DNA from: Prorocentrum cordatum
Lineage: Eukaryota > Sar > Dinophyceae > Prorocentrales > Prorocentraceae
Reading direction: 5' to 3'
Length of the DNA stretch: 64,000 bases
Assembly: GCA_963575745.1 (NCBI GenBank)
Contig: CAUYUJ010014002.1
Coordinates: 701,290-765,289, forward strand
The translations under genes and the position numbers were made by a program. The notes under the pieces are model-generated. The model made no database searches. It had not been told where the DNA came from and was given only the letters and a program-made list of their open reading frames with translations. This document shows positions 41,481-50,640 of the stretch, in pieces. The first letter of the stretch is position 1; each line of letters begins with the position of its first letter.

Positions 41481-44400
41481 ATGGTGCGTTGCAGTTATTT
41501 GAAATGCAGTGGGGATTTTCCTGGTCAAGAGCACGACGAGAACGATTGCAGAGGCTATTGTTGCTGGTATTGCAAAGCTCTAGACACAGGGATCGAGGCA
41601 CGAGCTGGGAAGAGGAAACATTACAAAGGCCACTGTACTGGAGATCACCCGGAGTGCCAATTTTTTTCTTTACCGAGTATCGAGGAGGGCCGCCCAGCAG
41701 CTGCAAGTAGTACTGGAGAGCTCCCCGGCGATGAGTCGGCCAGGAGGATGGACGATGCTGATGATACCTTTCAGGATTCCTCATCAGATAACGAAGCTGC
41801 TGCAGCGTCATGTGGTGCAGAGATCCCACCTCCAGAATCGCTTGGCGAGGTCCATCGTGAAGATGCCGCAGCAGCCGGTTTGCGCTATGGCTGCATTGTA
41901 GAACAACAGGGTTTTGCACCTCACGCTATGCGACAATCTGGTGAGTGGGCCTTCGATCTTTTATGCCGAACATCGACATCGGGAAGTTTGCAAAAAGCAG
42001 GCTCTACAACACGTCATTTTCAGCCTTGGAATTTGCCTTTGCAAGCAATCCGTACTTGGCCCAGGCATATGGCTGCCCCCCCAGTGTCATTGGATCATCA
42101 CCCTATGTTGCAAGGCAAAACGGAGGATGAGGATACTCTCCTGGCCCGAACCGCGAGGCGACAGACTAACTTCGAGAAATACGTGGTCTGGAAGAAGGAG
42201 GGTAGCGCGGAAGGGTGGGATCCTCCAGCAGGGCCCGCATCCTCGCTTGTATGTCCTGGGCCTCAGGAGGGCGGAGCTCTGGATTTCACCAGCGTCAAAA
42301 TGGCTATCGTGCAGACGACGAGTGAGGAAGAGCAAGCTGCGTTGTTGGCTGTGCTACCGCGATGTAGGAAGCATTTGGATTATCTACTGGCCTTCGGCCC
42401 ATCCCGCCACCGTGCCTGGGTTGTGGGTATGAGGCCTGTGCGGTGCTCGCTAGGATCTCTTGGAAGCCTTCTCGCGGGCCTCTTGGAGGCAGTTTCGAAG
42501 CCTCTTGGGGGCCGTTTTGGGGCCTCTTGGGCCCTCTTTTGGGCCTCTTGGGGGCCTCTTGGGGCCTCTTGGGAGCGTCTTGGGCGCTTCTTGGGGCCTC
42601 CTGGGGGCTTTTTGGGCCCTCCTGGGGCTGTCTTGGTGCGGTAGGCTCGAATTTTAAGTTCGGGCTCCCCCTCTTGGGCCCCTCTTGGGGCCGTCTTGGG
42701 GCCCTCTTGGGTCCTTTTGGGCGATTCTTGGGCTGTCTTGGCGCCCTCTTGGGCCGTCTTGGGCCCTCTTGGGAACCTTTTGGGCCGTTTTGGGGCGATC
42801 TCGGGGGCCTCTTGGGCTGTCTTGGAGCGTTAGAAAGCAGAAAGGTCGTTCATGCCATAAATGTACGTTTTCCCATCGGAATTTGACGATTCTGGCTTCT
42901 CGGGGCTCTCTTGTGAGGCCTCCGGAGCTCTCTTGGGCTGTCTTGGCGGCTTCTTGGGCTGTCTTGGAGCCATCTTCGGCGCCACGGGGCGATTTTTCAG
43001 TGTCTCGGGGTTCTGTTGGGCCGTTTTGGGCGCCTCTTGGGGCCTTCTTGGCCCTTTTTGGGGCCCGCTCGGCGTCCGAAACGCCCTCGCGACGCACTCC
43101 GGGCCCGCCCGGGAGCGCTCGAGAGCTCCCGAGAGCGCCCAGGAGCGCCTGGGAAGCTGGCGGTTTTGGCCTTTAAAAGAAACGAAGAACAACCCCCCTG
43201 CCTTGGAGGGCTGCATGAGCCTTGGAGCATTCCACTTCGTGCTGAAGGCACGGTGGCGGATTTGACCTGGGATGCCAGAGGCGGCGTGAAAAGGCCTGCA
43301 GGTTGTAACAAGGGCAAGGCTTGCTCCAGACCCCATGCCCTTTCAGCTAGTGATCCGCACGGAAGCATTGATCCGAAACAGCTCGCCCATTTCAAAATTT
43401 CAGGGGTCACGAATGGGATTTCGATCCTACCCGCCGGTAATCTCGCGAGGAAGAGGGACAGTGGTGGTATTACAGGATTGTCCTTTCAGATGCGGCCGCC
43501 TATTGCAACGGCCCTGCAAGAGTTTTTCAAAAAGCATGGCCTTTTGAACATGCTCGACACGGCTCACCTTCAGGAGGATGCAATGGGTCGTCAGTGTGTG
43601 CGTCTGCGCGTGCTTCGCGGCATCTCTATGATAGGCCAAGAGGCTGAGACGCTGGGGAACCCTGCAAATGGATCGCTGGTGGACACGAACGTGGTCAGGC
43701 CTGGGGAACGACTGGACCGCAGCAGCACGACGGTCCCGGAGCTGACCTATCATGGTACCCACCCTGATGTGTTTCTCGACATCCTACGGTCTGGTGGGTT
43801 GATGCCAGGAAATTCGTATCCGAATGGCGTGTATCTTTGTCCAGACGCGAGGTGTGCAGAAATGAGCATGTACAACCGGGGACTCGTTGTGGTATGCAAA
43901 ACATCTGGTTTCCCATACAATCACGAGAAAAACAAGCATAAACTGCAGGACCAGGATTCGATCCCAAACGGTTGTCTCGGATATCTTCGCAACGTGCTGC
44001 AAGTGAAGCAGATTTGCGCACACCCACGATGTTTGCAGATCGAAGAGTTTGTTTTTCAGCTCGACAGTCTTGTGAAGATGGTCGATGCCGAGTTGGAAGC
44101 CCTGGGATATACCCAGAAGTACCACGAGCACATGACCAACTTGCTCACCAAAGTGCAGGACCGCTGGCGCGTTATTGAAGACCGGCAGACGAAGAGACAG
44201 AAAGCTGACGGCATTGCATTGGAAAAAGGGCCCGCTTGCATTTCCTATTATTTCTCTTTCTCTGCATGCCCCGCTTGGCCTCGGCCTTCGGGGGGGGCAG
44301 GAAAGAGAAAGGGGCCCGCTTGCATTTCCTATTATTTCTCTTTCTCTGCATGCCCCGCTTGGCCTCGGCCTTCGGGGGGGGCAGGAAAGAGAAAGGGGCC

Positions 44401-44743
44401 CGGCTTGCATTTCCTATTATTTCTCTTTCTCTGCATGCCCCGCTTGGCCTCGGCCTTCGGGGGGAGCAGGAAAGAGAAAGGGGCCCGCTTGCATTTCCTA
44501 TTATTTCTCTTTCTCTGCATGCCCCGCTTGGCCTCGGCCTTCGGGGGGAGCAGGAAAGAGAAAGGGGCCCGGCTTGCATTTCCTATTATTTCTCTTTCTC
44601 TGCATGCCCCGCTTGGCCTCGGCCTTCGGGGGGGGGCAGGAAAGAGAAAGGGGCCCGCTTGCATTTCCTATTATTTCTCTTTCTCTGCATGCCCCGCTTG
44701 GCCTCGGCCTTCGGGGGGAGCAGGAAAGAGAAAGGCGATGTAA
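41481..44743 (+). CDS. Gene B: zinc-binding N-terminus, ADP-ribosyltransferase-like domain
   Basis: Exon 1 41481-42411, exon 2 from 43248; removal of the 836-nt GT-AG intron keeps frame (836 = 3n+2). The N-terminus has a Cys/His cluster (CSYLKC, CCWYC, HYKGHC), probably metal-binding. Exon 2 contains LTYHGTHPDVFLDILRSGG (about 43740) and PNGVYLCPDA (about 43823), an arrangement like the H-x-T and G-x-Y elements of PARP/ART-fold enzymes; the third catalytic residue is not identified. The C-terminal part (KLQDQDSIP to RQTKRQKAD) is helical. Up to 44209 the product is 631 aa. Here a 28-bp segment present in the duplicate copy is missing, removing the stop, so the frame reads 177 further residues through an 84-bp tandem repeat to 44743. 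The true C-terminus is probably that of the duplicate (three more residues). Confidence 0.6.
42405..43258 (+). mobile_element. Mobile-intron candidate in gene B (family 1)
   Basis: 854 bp with the same perfect ends as the gene A element, CGCCACCGTGCC and GGCACGGTGGCG. Donor GT at 42412, acceptor AG at 43246-43247. The interior is largely TTGGGG-type array, giving Trp/Gly/Leu-rich spurious ORFs. Confidence 0.78.
44228..44735 (+). repeat. 84-85-bp tandem repeat, six units
   Basis: Units GGGCCCGCTTGCATTTCCTA through GGAGCAGGAAAGAGAAAG. Each unit can fold: TTTCTCTTTCTCTGC pairs with GCAGGAAAGAGAAA, and GGCCTCGGCC is palindromic. Confidence 0.95.
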
Positions 44744-45179
44744 AATTAAGCCTATATATATGTATATATGTATATATAATATAGCTACAATAGCAATAAT
44801 ATACTATAGCTATAGTAGTTATAGTATTTGCAACGTTGGGGAGTTCATAATAGGGAATACTAGGAAATAAAAAGGATATAATAGGGAATGACCGCTGTTA
44901 GTTTCCATACCTCTCATTCCAAGGCTATGCAGAAGTAAGATATATGCATATATGTATATATGATATAGCTATAATACCAATAATATCGCATGGCTATAAT
45001 AGCTATAGTATTTGCAACGTTGGGGGTTTTATAATAGGAAATAATAAGAAATAAAAGGGAAATTTCATGATTTCGATCTATGTTTGTTTGACTTTCACCC
45101 AGCGGAAGGTCCACCATCCTTGGCAGGTCTGGCCTTCCTCGACGCGGCGGCGACGTCGACGCGGGCGTTCCAGGTTGAC

Positions 45180-46080
45180 GCTCATTGTGTGTATGTAGAT
45201 ATGTACACGAGAGGTGGTGTGTGTAGGTAGAGAAGTTTACGATATGTGGTGTGTGTGTATGTATATACACGATAATTGTCGTATGTGTGTAGACATGTGT
45301 ACGAGGAGTGGTGTGCGCATGTGGGTGTGCATGTAGATATGTATTTGATATGTGTTGTACGTGTGTAAGTATGTATACGATATGAGTTGTATCTAGGTAG
45401 ATAGTTATGTATACGATACGTGTTGTGTGTCGGCGTATAAGCGGTAAATCTTTCCCGGGTATGTAGACACGTATACGATATGAGTTGTGCGCATGTGGTT
45501 ATGTATACGAGACGTGTCGCGTGTATGTAGATAAGCATACAATAGGTGTTGTGTACGTAGATACGTATATGATGAGTGATGTGTGCGTGTAAATAGGTAT
45601 ACGATGTGGGTTGTGTGTGTGCGTGTGCAGACACGTGGACGAAATATAGTGTGTATGCATGTCGATATGTATAGATATGTGCTGCGTGGGTATCGAGATG
45701 TAGACGCCATGTTTTGTGCGTAGGTATACATGTTTTCGAGATGTGTTGCGTGTAGGTAGATATCTATACGATATGTCTTATGTATATGTACGGATGTACA
45801 AGATTTTTGTAGTGCGTATGGATATATGTATACGATATGTGTTGCGTGTAGGGAGGCCTGTGTACGACACGTGTTGTGAGTATGTGAATACGTGTTCGAT
45901 ATGTGTTGTGCGTAGGTAGATACGTAAACTGTATGTGTCGTGTGTAAGTAAATATGTATACGATAAGTGTTGTGTGTATAGATATCTATATACGATTTTG
46001 TTGCACGGATGTTTACATGCATACGGTAGGGTGTGTGCGTATGTGGTTATGTCTACGATATGTTCAGTCCCGAGTGCTCT
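45180..46080 (+). repeat. Approximately 33-bp degenerate repeat
   Basis: About 25 units of the type TATGTAGATATGTATACGAT plus TGTGTTGTG. The 33-bp period keeps minus-strand frames open (Tyr/His/Thr-rich), which is a repeat artefact rather than a gene. Confidence 0.8.
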
Positions 46081-46499
46081 CCTAAAAACATCCTAATTAG
46101 ATTTTGGCCTCTGGGGGCCGTTGTCGGGCCTCGTGGCCATCGGGCCCCACCCCCAGGCTAGATGTTCATATCTCGGATTGCGTTCCGGCGGCCTCGTGGC
46201 CGAATGGGGGCCTCCGGCGGCCCAATCTGCGGGCAGGGTCAGCCGTCGATGTGGCGCCGGGGCGGGGCGAGGGCCTGGAGCGGTAGGGGGAATGCTGCCC
46301 CTCTCCTTTCCCCCACTTTCATTTCCCCCCATCCTCCCTGGTCCCTCCTCCTCTTCCGTATGGGGTCTCCTCCGCCCTCCTGCCCCCGAGCTCTTCCCCC
46401 GGTTCTCCGATTCTTCCACCCCTTGCCACTTTTCCGTCGCTGGGGGGGCTCTCGCGCCCTGCGAGGGGCCGCGCGCCCCAAGAGCCAAGAGGGGCGGCG

Positions 46500-46700
46500 T
46501 GGAGGAGGAGGAGGAAGGAGAAGGAGGAGGAGGAGGAGGAGGAGGAGGAGGAGGAGGAGAAGGTGGAGGAGGAGGGAGGAGGAGGAGGAGGAGGAAACGA
46601 GCGGGACGGAGGAGGAGGAGGCGGAGGAGGAGGAGGAGGAGGAGGAGGAGGAGGAGGAGGAGAGGGAGGGGGAGGAGCAGGAGGAGGAGGGCGCCGGGCG
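46500..46700 (+). repeat. (GGA)n microsatellite
   Basis: Interrupted GGA/GGAGGA tract followed by a GAT-rich segment. Confidence 0.92.
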
Positions 46701-46951
46701 CGGGTGGGCGCGTCCAGGCTGGTAACGGCGGTGATGATGACTATGATGGTACTGGTGATGCCCGTGCAGATTCCGATGGCGACGGTGACGACGACGATGA
46801 TGATGGTGGCGTTGGTGATGTTGGATCTGGAAAGGCCGTTTTGGGGTCGTTGGAAGCTCTCGACCCCATCGCCTCTGTGGGGGTCGTGCGGAGCTCTCGA
46901 ACCCATCATCCTCACTGCTATCGGGCCGTGGGCTCACCTCCGTTTGGGGGT

Positions 46952-47258
46952 ATACAATCACGAGAAAAACAAGCATAAACTGCAGGACCAGGATTCGATC
47001 CCAAACGGTTGTCTCGGATATCTTCGCAACGTGCTGCAAGTGAAGCAGATTTGCGCACACCCACGATGTTTGCAGATCGAAGAGTTTGTTTTTCAGCTCG
47101 ACAGTCTTGTGAAGATGGCCGATGCCGAGTTGGAAGCCCTAGGATATACCCAGAAGTACCACGAGCACATGACCAACTTGCTCACCAAAGTGCAGGACCG
47201 CTGGCGCGTCATTGAAGACCGGCAGACGAAGAGACAGAAAGCTGACAAGACACAGTGA
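46952..47258 (+). pseudogene. Duplicated 3' fragment of gene B
   Basis: Encodes the last roughly 100 residues of gene B, from NHEKNKHKLQDQDSIPNG to RQKADKTQ, and ends at TGA 47256-47258. It has no promoter-proximal part and no start of its own. Against unit 1 it has one visible amino-acid change (Ala for Val in KMVDAE), suggesting recent duplication. The stop it retains shows where gene B probably ended before the indel in unit 1. Confidence 0.8.
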
Positions 47259-47294
47259 TCACAGACTCATTTTCGGCATTGTATTGGAAAAAGG

Positions 47295-47800
47295 GCCCGC
47301 TTGCATTTCCTATTATTTCTCTTTCTCTGCATGCCCCGCTTGGCCTCGGCCTTCGGGGGGAGCAGGAAAGAGAAAGGGGCCCGCTTGCATTTCCTATTAT
47401 TTCTCTTTCTCTGCATGCCCCGCTTGGCCTCGGCCTTCGGGGGGAGCAGGAAAGAGAAAGGGGCCCGGCTTGCATTTCCTATTATTTCTCTTTCTCTGCA
47501 TGCCCCGCTTGGCCTCGGCCTTCGGGGGGAGCAGGAAAGAGAAAGGGGCCCGGCTTGCATTTCCTATTATTTCTCTTTCTCTGCATGCCCCGCTTGGCCT
47601 CGGCCTTCGGGGGGAGCAGGAAAGAGAAAGGGGCCCGCTTGCATTTCCTATTATTTCTCTTTCTCTGCATGCCCCGCTTGGCCTCGGCCTTCGGGGGGAG
47701 CAGGAAAGAGAAAGGGGCCCGCTTGCATTTCCTATTATTTCTCTTTCTCTGCATGCCCCGCTTGGCCTCGGCCTTCGGGGGGAGCAGGAAAGAGAAAGGC
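47295..47800 (+). repeat. 84-85-bp tandem repeat, six units (duplicate)
   Basis: Same unit and copy number as 44228-44735. Confidence 0.95.
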
Positions 47801-48249
47801 GATATAAAAGTAAGCCTATATATATGTATATATGTATACATAATATAGCTACAATAGCAATAATATAGTATAGCTATAGTAGTTATAGTATTTGCAACGT
47901 TGGGGAGTTCATAATAGGGAATACTAGGAAATAAAAAGGATATAATAGGGAATGACCGCTGTTAGTTTCCATACCTCTCATTCCAAGGCTATACAGAAGT
48001 AAGATATATGCATATATGTATATATGATATAGCTATATTACCAATAATATCGCATGGCTATAATAGCTATAGTATTTGCAACGTTGGGGGTTTGATAATA
48101 GGAAATAATAAGAAATAAAAGGGAAATTTCATGATTTCGATCTATGTTTGTTTGACTTTCACCCAGCGGAAGGTCCACCATCCTTGGCAGGTCTGGTCTT
48201 CCTCGACGCGGCGGCGACGTCGACGCGGGCGTTCCAGGTTGACGCTCAT

Positions 48250-49100
48250 TGTGTGTATGTAGATATGTACACGAGAGGTGGTGTGTGTAGGTAGAGAAGT
48301 TTACGATATGTGGTGTGTGTATGTATATACACGATAATTGTCGTATGTGTGTAGACATGTGTACGAGGAGTGGTGTGCGCATGTGGGTGTGCATGTAGAT
48401 ATGTATTTGATATGTGTTGTACGTGTGTAAGTATGTATACGATATGAGTTGTATCTAGGTAGATAGTTATGTATACGATACGTGTTGTGTGTCGGCGTAT
48501 AAGCGGTAAATCTTTCCCGGGTATGTAGACACGTATACGATATGAGTTGTGCGCATGTGGTTATGTATACGAGACGTGTCGCGTGTATGTAGATAAGCAT
48601 GCAATAGGTGTTGTGGTATACGATGTGGGTTGTGTGTGTGCGTGTGCAGACACGTGGACGAAATATAGTGTGTATGCATGTCGATATGTATAGATATGTG
48701 CTGCGTGGGTATCGAGATGTAGACGCCATGTTTTGTGCGTAGGTATACATGTCTTCGAGATGTGTTGCGTGTAGGTAGATATCTATACGATATGTCTTAT
48801 GTATATGTACGGATGTATAAGATTTTTGTAGTGCGCATGGATATATGTATACGATATGTGTTGCGTGTAGGGAGGCCTGTGTACGACACGTGTTGTGAGT
48901 ATGTGAATACGTGTTCGATATGTGTTGTGCGTAGGTAGATACGTAAACTGTATGTGTCGTGTGTAAGTAAATATGTATACGATAAGTGTTGTGTGTATAG
49001 ATATCTATATACGATTTTGTTGTACGGATGTTTACATGCATACGGTAGGGTGTGTGCGTATGTGGTTATGTCTACGATATGTTCAGTCCCGAGTGCTCTC
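48250..49100 (+). repeat. 33-bp degenerate repeat (duplicate)
   Basis: As 45180-46080, lacking 42 bp near 48615. Confidence 0.8.
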
Positions 49101-49518
49101 CTAAAAACATCCTAATTAGATTTTGGCCTCTGGGGGCCGTTGTCGGGCCTCGTGGCCATCGGGCCCCACCCCCAGGCTAGATGTTCATATCTCGGATTGC
49201 GTTCCGGCGGCCTCGTGGCCGAATGGGGGCCTCCGGCGGCCCAATCTGCGGGCAGGGTCAGCCGTCGATGCGGCGCCGGGGCGGGGCGAGGGCCTGGAGC
49301 GGTAGGGGGAATGCTGCCCCTCTCCTTTCCCCCTCTTTCATTTCCCCCCATCCTCCCTGGTCCCTCCTCCTCTTCCTTATGGGGTCTCCTCCGCCCTCCT
49401 GCCCCCGAGCTCTTCCCCCGGTTCTCCGATTCTTCCACCCCTTGCCACTTTTCCGTCGCTGGGGGGGCTCTCGCGCCCTGCGAGGGGCCGCGCACCCCAA
49501 GAGCCAAGAGGGGCGGCG

Positions 49519-49705
49519 TGGAGGAGGAGGAGGAGGAGGAGGAGGAGGAGGAGGAGGAGGAGGAGGAGGAGGAGGAGAAGGTGGAGGAGGAGGGAGGAGG
49601 AGGAGGAGGAGGAGGAAACGAGCGGGACGGAGGAGGAGGAGGCGGAGGAGGAGGAGGAGGAGGAGGAGGAGGAGGAGGAGAGGGAGGGGGAGGAGCAGGA
49701 GGAGG
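49519..49705 (+). repeat. (GGA)n microsatellite (duplicate)
   Basis: As 46500-46700, with a purer left half. Confidence 0.92.
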
Positions 49706-49969
49706 AGGGCGCCGGGCGCGGGTGGGCGCGTCCAGGCTGGTAACGGCGGTGATGATGACTATGATGGTACTGGTGATGCCCGTGCAGATTCCGATGGCGA
49801 CGGTGACGACGACGATGATGATGGTGGCGTTGGTGATGTTGGATCTGGAAAGGCCGTTTTGGGGTCGTTGGAAGCTCTCGACCCCATCACCTCTGTGGGG
49901 GTCGTGCGGAGCTCTCGAACCCATCATCCTCACTGCTATCGGGCCGTGGGCTCACCTCCGTTTGGGGGT

Positions 49970-50141
49970 CGTGCGGAGCTCTCGACCCCATCGCCTGTCG
50001 ACCCCATCATGCCTACGGCTATCGGGCCGTCGGCTCACCGCCGTTTCGGGGTCGTGCGGAGCTCGGCGACGACGACGACGGGGTGGCCCATCAGGTGCTC
50101 TTTTCGGACTCGTTTGCGGGATTGCACAGGGCCCGCGAAAA
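49970..50141. other. Tail of the duplication with tandem GTCGTGCGGAGCTC units
   Basis: Two to three units of about 80-110 bp containing GGGGTCGTGCGGAGCTCTCG and TATCGGGCCGT. No gene. Confidence 0.5.
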
Positions 50142-50201
50142 CATGAGGCCAGCGGCCTGAGGGAGCGGGGTGCGGTGGGACCCCCGCCCGTTGGCCTCAT
50201 G
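50142..50201. repeat. Hairpin 1 with shared core
   Basis: Arms CATGAGGCCAGCGG and CCGTTGGCCTCATG (14 bp, one G-T) around a 32-nt core starting CCTGAGGGAGCGGGG. Confidence 0.85.
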
Positions 50202-50215
50202 ATTTCAAATTTGTT

Positions 50216-50267
50216 GAGTCAGCAGCCTGAGGGAGCGGGGTGCGGTGAGACCCCCGCCTGCTGACTC
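50216..50267. repeat. Hairpin 2 with shared core
   Basis: Arms GAGTCAGCAG and CTGCTGACTC (10 bp, perfect) around the same 32-nt core with one substitution. Confidence 0.85.
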
Positions 50268-50406
50268 TCCCCCCCCTCCCCCCGGGTCGAGCGTTGGTTC
50301 GAAGATGTGCGTGCTTGAGCCCCGAGGCGGCCCAGGCGGGCCCGAAGGCGGCCCCCGAAATAGCCGAGAGGCACCCAGGACGGGCCAAGACCCAGCAGGG
50401 TTCCAA

Positions 50407-50407
<1 letters not shown>

Positions 50408-50438
<31 letters not shown>

Positions 50439-50442
50439 TCCT
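50408..50442 (+). repeat. (ACG)n microsatellite
   Basis: About eleven GAC/ACG units. Confidence 0.9.
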
Positions 50443-50566
50443 CCCCAGGGGGGACAGGGGGATGGAAAATATTAAAAGCCGGAGGCTATTAAATGCTGTA
50501 GTGCCCAGCCATAACATTCAAGGCAGTAGCTAGCGGGGCTCATGCGTTCTTGATCGTGCCTTGTTT

Positions 50567-50588
50567 TCCGTGGCCGTTTCGGCCCATC
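50567..50588 (+). other. Decayed spliced-leader-like tract upstream of gene D
   Basis: TCCGTGGCCGTTTCGGCCCA aligns without gaps to the SL at 16 of 22 positions, most differences being transitions. Gene D's ATG is at 50641. Confidence 0.45.
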
Positions 50589-50640
50589 CCTAAGCAGTCA
50601 GCGGCGCCCCCGAATATCCGCACGACAGTCATCATTGTCG

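Larger units (their letters stand above)
43915..46951 (+). repeat. 3-kb tandem duplication, unit 1
   Basis: Begins inside gene B exon 2 (ATACAATCACGAG) and ends at CGTTTGGGGGT. It contains the gene B 3' end, the 84-bp repeat, an AT-rich stretch, the 33-bp repeat and a (GGA)n block. The next unit follows directly. Confidence 0.92.
46952..49969 (+). repeat. 3-kb tandem duplication, unit 2
   Basis: Nearly identical to unit 1 by eye. Differences include a 28-bp segment at 47247-47274 absent from unit 1, a 42-bp deletion near 48615 and scattered substitutions. Confidence 0.92.

Noticed and set aside
42443-43110. Trp/Gly/Leu/Ser-rich ORFs resembling repetitive hydrophobic proteins (also at 36.2, 40.5, 52.6, 62.2 and 63.2 kb)
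   Set aside because: They are translations of the TTGGGG array and occur in more than one frame at the same place; the one at 42.4-43.1 kb lies inside a predicted intron.
45182-49041. Minus-strand Tyr/His/Thr-rich ORFs
   Set aside because: A 33-bp repeat period keeps the frame open; no non-repetitive segment or start context supports a gene.
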